DNA from: Candidatus Eiseniibacteriota bacterium
GTDB lineage: Bacteria; Joyebacterota; Joyebacteria; Joyebacterales; Joyebacteraceae
Reading direction: 5' to 3'
DNA: 52,349 bases
NCBI GenBank assembly: GCA_030613615.1
Contig: JAUWLR010000003.1
Coordinates: 1-52,349 of the forward strand
This document shows, piece by piece, positions 48,631-52,349 of the stretch (positions within the stretch are counted from its first letter, which is position 1; every line of letters begins with the position of its first letter). The notes beneath the pieces were generated by a model. It saw only the letters and a list, made by a program, of their open reading frames with translations. It was not told where the DNA came from and made no database searches. The position numbers were made by a program, and so were the translations under genes.

Positions 48631-50226
48631 ATGGCACTGAGAACTCAGGTGCTGGCGGCGGTCGTCCTTGCGGCGTTCGCCATGGCCGCCGCGGCGGCCG
48701 CCACGCAAGGAGCCACCGACATGGAACTGGACATCCTCAGGGTCTGCGAGGGCGTCATCCAGCTCTTCGCAAGTCACGCCGCCGACATCTGGCCTGGATA
48801 CGACCTGTCCGAGCGACCGTTCCTCGTATACATCCCGGAGCGATGGGCGCTCATCCTGAACTGCGGGAACGAAGCCGAGGGGTTCGGGCCGCCTCCGCCG
48901 AGCTGGCCAGATGTCGGTACCGACATGTGCTACAAGGAGGGCCAGGTCGGGAATCTCGTCGGGCAACTCGCGTTCGGCTACGACGCCGGCGGGGTACGGA
49001 CCGTCGCCGTCGGCTTCCCGGAGTCGATGTCGGAGTCCTTCGAGGACCTCGAGCTCAAGATGTTCGGGTACGTCGTCCATGAGGCATTCCACGAGTATCA
49101 GGACGAGGTCTTCGGCGACATCGAGTGGGCGAGAGAGCAGGAGTATCCGATCGAGGACGTGGAGAACGCGGCTCTCGCCTACCTCGAGATGGCTCTTCTG
49201 GTAGAAGCTATCGAGGCCGCGTGGGCGGACGACGCACACGTTGCGAATGAGGCCACGGCGCAGTTCGTCGCCGTGCGAGCGCACAGGTGGGCGCGCGCAG
49301 ACGGCTTCATCGCGACGTACGAGGGCGGCAAGGAGACGAGAGAGGGTACGGCCCGCTACGTTGAGCTTCGCTGCCTCGACTTCGCCAGGGTACTGGACTA
49401 CGAGTCGTCGGTGCCGGGTGCCCCTCCCCTCAGGGACGACCTGGCGCACGCGGCGCTGCCGGGATACCTGCTCGACGACTTCCGCGACTCGATGGTGGAC
49501 GGCGCCATCCCGATGGAAGACCTCCCGCGCAACAGGATCTACCCGGTTGCGAGCGCTCAGGGATTCCTGCTCGACTACTTCGACGTCGACTGGCAGCCGG
49601 AGGCGGAGCAGTCCACACGGGACTTCACCTACGCGCGCCTGCTCGGGGAGCGGCTGGGACTGAGCCAAGAGGATCACGCCGCGCTCATCGAGGCCGCCAA
49701 GGCGCGGCACGGCTACCCCGAACTCCTGGCCGCGGCCGGAAGGTCGATAGAGAGTCACCTCACCGCGTACCGTGAGGCGCTGGCGGTGTTCGAGCAACAG
49801 CAGGGAAGCAGGATCGAGATCGCATTCGACACCAACGGGCTCTATCGGTCGCGCGCGACCTCAGCCACCAGGCTCGTTGTAGACCGGGGTGCGCACGAGC
49901 TCTGCGACCGCTACGACGTCTACACGCTCGAGCGCGACGGGACCTTCTTCGAGCTCCATGGTGTAGGTCTGCTTGAGGTGAACGACTACGACGGATACAG
50001 GAAGACCGTTGTGTTCTACGCCCCGGACGTCGAGACGGTCACCGTGGACGGAGATGCGATCGCCGCACCGGCCTCCGCCACTCCAGTCCCGAACGAGCGC
50101 GATGCCGAAGTACGGCACTTCACGGCACTCCGGATAGCCGGCGACGGGTTCGAGCTCACCCACGAGGGCCCCGGCACCATCGCGGTCGATGCGAGTGGAA
50201 TAGTCGTGGACCTGACGGCGGAGTAG
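48631..50226 (+). CDS. Secreted HEXXH putative metallopeptidase
   Basis: A 531-residue secreted protein with a signal peptide (MALRTQVLAAVVLAAFAMAA, cleaved near 24-27). It carries a zincin-type motif, VVHEAFHEYQ, with H150, E151 and H154. A downstream acidic GKETREGTARYVEL could supply the third zinc ligand (about E238), which would make it gluzincin-like. The C-terminal ~130 residues look like a beta domain. I do not recognise a named peptidase family, so proteolysis is inferred from the motif. The ATG at 48631 has AGGAGG eight bases upstream; an earlier start at 48544 has no site. Confidence 0.82.
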   Translation: MALRTQVLAAVVLAAFAMAAAAAATQGATDMELDILRVCEGVIQLFASHAADIWPGYDLSERPFLVYIPERWALILNCGNEAEGFGPPPPSWPDVGTDMCYKEGQVGNLVGQLAFGYDAGGVRTVAVGFPESMSESFEDLELKMFGYVVHEAFHEYQDEVFGDIEWAREQEYPIEDVENAALAYLEMALLVEAIEAAWADDAHVANEATAQFVAVRAHRWARADGFIATYEGGKETREGTARYVELRCLDFARVLDYESSVPGAPPLRDDLAHAALPGYLLDDFRDSMVDGAIPMEDLPRNRIYPVASAQGFLLDYFDVDWQPEAEQSTRDFTYARLLGERLGLSQEDHAALIEAAKARHGYPELLAAAGRSIESHLTAYREALAVFEQQQGSRIEIAFDTNGLYRSRATSATRLVVDRGAHELCDRYDVYTLERDGTFFELHGVGLLEVNDYDGYRKTVVFYAPDVETVTVDGDAIAAPASATPVPNERDAEVRHFTALRIAGDGFELTHEGPGTIAVDASGIVVDLTAE

Positions 50227-50279
50227 CACCGGTGCCGAATCGTGGTTGATCTCCCCATCAGGTAGCTCCCGCATGGCGG

Positions 50280-50310
50280 GGTGCAGCGGCGCGCGACACA
50301 GTGCTGCACC
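50280..50310 (+). terminator. Hairpin after the metallopeptidase-like gene
   Basis: GGTGCAGC, 16 bases, GCTGCACC: perfect eight-base arms about 55 bases after the stop. The absence of a T tract makes termination uncertain. Confidence 0.45.
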
Positions 50311-50350
50311 GTGCGTCTCCCGAACCCTTGCGTCCTGACGAGCGCGCTTC

Positions 50351-50379
50351 TTGGCGCGGCGCACCGATTGTGGTATCCT
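50351..50379 (+). promoter_or_regulatory. Promoter for the C45-like hydrolase gene
   Basis: TTGGCG (50351-50356), 17 bases, TATCCT (50374-50379) with a TGG extended -10. The TGTGGTAT context is shared with the promoter at 22018-22047. The leader is about 50 bases. Confidence 0.58.
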
Positions 50380-50436
50380 CAAGATGTACTCATAACGCGA
50401 GTCCGACACTGCCCACCATCCACGGAGGACCCCACC

Positions 50437-51957
50437 ATGAGAACGACCATCGCGGTGCTGCTGCTCCTCGCCTGCACGCTGACCGCCGCGGCGCAGGTGA
50501 ACGGCCACGTCCAGGTCATCGACGGCAAGCCGATACTCACGGTCTGGGGAACTCATGCCGAGCGCGGGTACGCCCAGGGCTACCTCAAGGGCGTCGAGGG
50601 CAAGGAGATGTTCGACGACTACATCGTCGGCTACTGCTGTGGCGGGTCAGTGCTGACGTACTACTTCATGCGCCTCCACTACACCAGCAACTACGCGGTC
50701 GACGCGAAGTACCAGGCGGAAGTGGACGCCGTCCTTCAGGGCATGTCCGACGCAGGCTTGAGCCTCTACAACAGCACTCTCATGAGGGACATCGACGCGA
50801 CCGACATGCTCGTCGCGAATGCCATCGTCGACCTGAGCACGTTGGCCTCGGCCGCGCCCTTCGCGTGCTCCAGCATGTCGAGCTGGGGCGGAACCACCAT
50901 TGCCGATCCGTTCCTCGACGGGCACCTCGTCATGACGAGGCTCCTCGACTGGAGCAAGCACCCCACGCTCACGGACAATCCGCTCCTTACCGTCCACTTC
51001 CCGTCGGAGGCTGACGAGCAGCCGTGGATCTCGATCGGCTACGCGGGCCTCTTCGGGGCGCTCTCCGCCATCAGTGAGTCCGGCGTGTCGGCCTCTCTCA
51101 ACATGGGCAACAACGAGAGCAGCACGGGCGGCGCTCCGTACCACCCGATCCTCCTGACCCTGCGAAACGGGATCGAGGGCGCGGACTACGACGGCAGCGG
51201 GCAGCACGCCCCGGACGACGTGGTCGCCGCCATCGCGGACCGCGCGCGCAACATAGACACCATCGTCCACGTGACGAAGGACAAGGGACTGGGGTCGAGA
51301 CCCATCGTCATCGAGTCGAATAACGAGGCGGGCGTCGCCGTACGCGATGCGTCCGATAACACCGCGGTGCCCGGCGACCACCTCGTGGCGACGAACCACT
51401 TCCGCACTCTCTACCCGCCGGTCTACTGCTACCGCTACGCCGGCATCGTCGACTCGCTCACGGTGAGCACCGACATGACGTGCGGGCGAAGCTGGTCGGT
51501 GATGGCCGGCGCGGCGGGGACGTTCGGCTCGAACATCCAGTGCATCCAGTACGTCGAGTCGGAGGGACTGCTGCTCTGGTCGATGGACACCTACTCGCAG
51601 CCGGCCTACACCGAACCGCCGACGGAGCTGTCCGTCTGGGACCTCTTCGGCTGCCAGATGGGTGTGGACGGCGCGGCCGGGGCGCCCGTGCTGAGACAGA
51701 ACTCCCCCAACCCGTTCAATCCCAGAACCGAGATCGCCTTCGGGCTCCAGGAGCCGTCCCTGTGCAGGCTCAACATCTACGACGTGAGCGGTCGTCGGGT
51801 GGCGACGCTGCTCGATGAGCTTCGCGGGCCCGGGACTCACCGGGTCGAGTGGGACGGCAGGACGGACGAGGGCATCGAGGTGGGAACCGGCGTCTACCTC
51901 TACCGGCTCGAGACGGACCGGGGGACTTTTGAGCGGAAGATGCTGCTGCTGAAGTAG
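50437..51957 (+). CDS. Secreted C45-like Ntn hydrolase with FlgD-like C-terminal module
   Basis: A 506-residue secreted protein. After a signal peptide (MRTTIAVLLLLACTLTAAAQ) comes a domain like peptidase family C45 / acyl-CoA:6-aminopenicillanic-acid acyltransferase. It contains GTHAERGYAQGYLKG at the start and APFACSSMSSWGGTT, with Cys144 as the predicted autocatalytic nucleophile, then DGHLVMTRLLDW. Members cleave or transfer acyl groups at amides. The C-terminus is an FlgD-like Ig module (SPNPFNPRTEIAFGL ... YDVSGRRVATLL ... GVYLYRLET), as in the papain-like pair. The ATG at 50437 has GGAGG eight bases upstream. Confidence 0.9.
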   Translation: MRTTIAVLLLLACTLTAAAQVNGHVQVIDGKPILTVWGTHAERGYAQGYLKGVEGKEMFDDYIVGYCCGGSVLTYYFMRLHYTSNYAVDAKYQAEVDAVLQGMSDAGLSLYNSTLMRDIDATDMLVANAIVDLSTLASAAPFACSSMSSWGGTTIADPFLDGHLVMTRLLDWSKHPTLTDNPLLTVHFPSEADEQPWISIGYAGLFGALSAISESGVSASLNMGNNESSTGGAPYHPILLTLRNGIEGADYDGSGQHAPDDVVAAIADRARNIDTIVHVTKDKGLGSRPIVIESNNEAGVAVRDASDNTAVPGDHLVATNHFRTLYPPVYCYRYAGIVDSLTVSTDMTCGRSWSVMAGAAGTFGSNIQCIQYVESEGLLLWSMDTYSQPAYTEPPTELSVWDLFGCQMGVDGAAGAPVLRQNSPNPFNPRTEIAFGLQEPSLCRLNIYDVSGRRVATLLDELRGPGTHRVEWDGRTDEGIEVGTGVYLYRLETDRGTFERKMLLLK

Positions 51958-51977
51958 TGCCCCGCGAGCCAGGAATC

Positions 51978-52016
51978 CACGCGACCCCGAGTCAGTTGAC
52001 CCGGGGGCGTGTTTGC
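51978..52016 (+). terminator. Terminator-like hairpin after the C45-like gene
   Basis: CACGCGACCCCG and CCGGGGGCGTG pair with small mismatches, followed by TTTGCG. It lies between convergent genes, just after the hydrolase stop. Confidence 0.6.
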
Positions 52017-52070
52017 GTTCGGGAAGCTCGACTTCGGTGATCCGGCGGCGTGACTGCCGTCGGCCACGCG

Positions 52071-52349
52071 CTACAACGTCTTCTCCTTCTGCATCACCGC
52101 CAGCGCGACCTTCTCCGCTGTGACCGGCATCGACTTGATGCGGACCCCGAGCGCGTCCTCGACGGCGTTCGCGATCATCGGCGCCGCCGGGATCATCGTG
52201 TGCTCCCCCACTCCGCGCGCCCCGAACGGCCCGTCGGGCTGCGGCACCTCGATGATGATGGGGATCATCTCGTCCGGGACGTCGAGTGAGGTCGGTATCT
52301 TGTAGTCGGTGAAGTTCGGATTGAGGAGCCTGCCCTTCTCGTCGAACCG
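52071..52349 (-). CDS. C-terminus of a xanthine dehydrogenase-type molybdenum hydroxylase, 5' end beyond the window
   Basis: The last 92 residues of a molybdopterin-binding large subunit. RLLNPNFTDYKIPTSLDVPD is the standard family tail, followed by PDGPFGARGVGEHTMIPAAP. The latter contains the conserved Gly-Ala-Arg-Gly-Val-Gly-Glu with the active-site glutamate, then AIANAVEDALGVRIKSMPVT-like sequence (here MIANAVEDALGVRI). The enzyme hydroxylates purines, aldehydes or aromatic heterocycles; the substrate is not visible. The frame is open to the right edge. Confidence 0.92.
   Translation of the reverse strand, partial: RFDEKGRLLNPNFTDYKIPTSLDVPDEMIPIIIEVPQPDGPFGARGVGEHTMIPAAPMIANAVEDALGVRIKSMPVTAEKVALAVMQKEKTL

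Overview
The window is a GC-rich bacterial chromosome segment that is almost entirely coding, with -35/-10 promoters, strong GGAGG-type ribosome binding sites and frequent GTG or TTG starts. It carries core genes, secreted proteins ending in FlgD-like Ig modules (RPNPFNP ... YDVSGR ... GVYFVRL), a tricorn protease, an S9D-type glutamyl endopeptidase and a bacterial serpin. Together these suggest an uncultured FCB-group-like lineage such as Eisenbacteria or Krumholzibacteriota. That placement is inference from gene content. I see no rRNA, tRNA, CRISPR array, insertion sequence or prophage.

Region 1 (1-9300, minus strand) is a housekeeping block read from a promoter at 9266-9294: yicC, remA-like (DUF370), gmk, rpoZ, coaBC and a type-4 uracil-DNA glycosylase. 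A small DUF2892 membrane protein, a lipoprotein, dnaB and an Mla-type lipid transporter (mlaE, mlaF, mlaD) follow. Region 2 (9494-21892) has one plus-strand gene, an NFACT/RqcH-type ribosome quality-control factor. It is followed by a long minus-strand run: AlkD-like repair protein, O-methyltransferase, iron-sulfur flavoprotein, ArfB, Smr, asparaginase, methyltransferase, ATP-grasp enzyme, S9 peptidase, PAS protein, serpin lipoprotein and a DUF374 acyltransferase.

Region 3 (22018-35808) is dominated by secreted proteins. It holds a tandem pair of papain-like proteases that lack a propeptide and carry lectin-like and FlgD-like modules, an unrecognised secreted protein, a CPBP protease with a TetR regulator and two matching operators, tricorn protease, and an IRBP-type S41 peptidase. 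Next to the S41 gene is a 30-codon ORF that copies only its signal peptide.

Region 4 (35787-46375) is the most striking part. It is a probable ~10.5 kb operon carrying eight consecutive two-domain GNAT acetyltransferase genes. Seven are clearly one paralogous family, one is divergent, and an internally deleted ninth copy lies at the head. The array is bracketed by small membrane proteins and ends in a SAM methyltransferase. Several genes are coupled by ATGA overlaps. In the seven paralogues the second GNAT domain is nearly invariant while the first varies.

Region 5 (46561-52349) holds a DUF4342 protein, a UMF1-type MFS transporter, a secreted HEXXH protein, a secreted C45-like Ntn hydrolase with an FlgD-like tail, and the 3' end of a xanthine dehydrogenase-type molybdenum hydroxylase.

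A second theme is short-period tandem repeats (24, 26/27, 27 and 32 bp) at five separate places, three of them in frame inside conserved genes.
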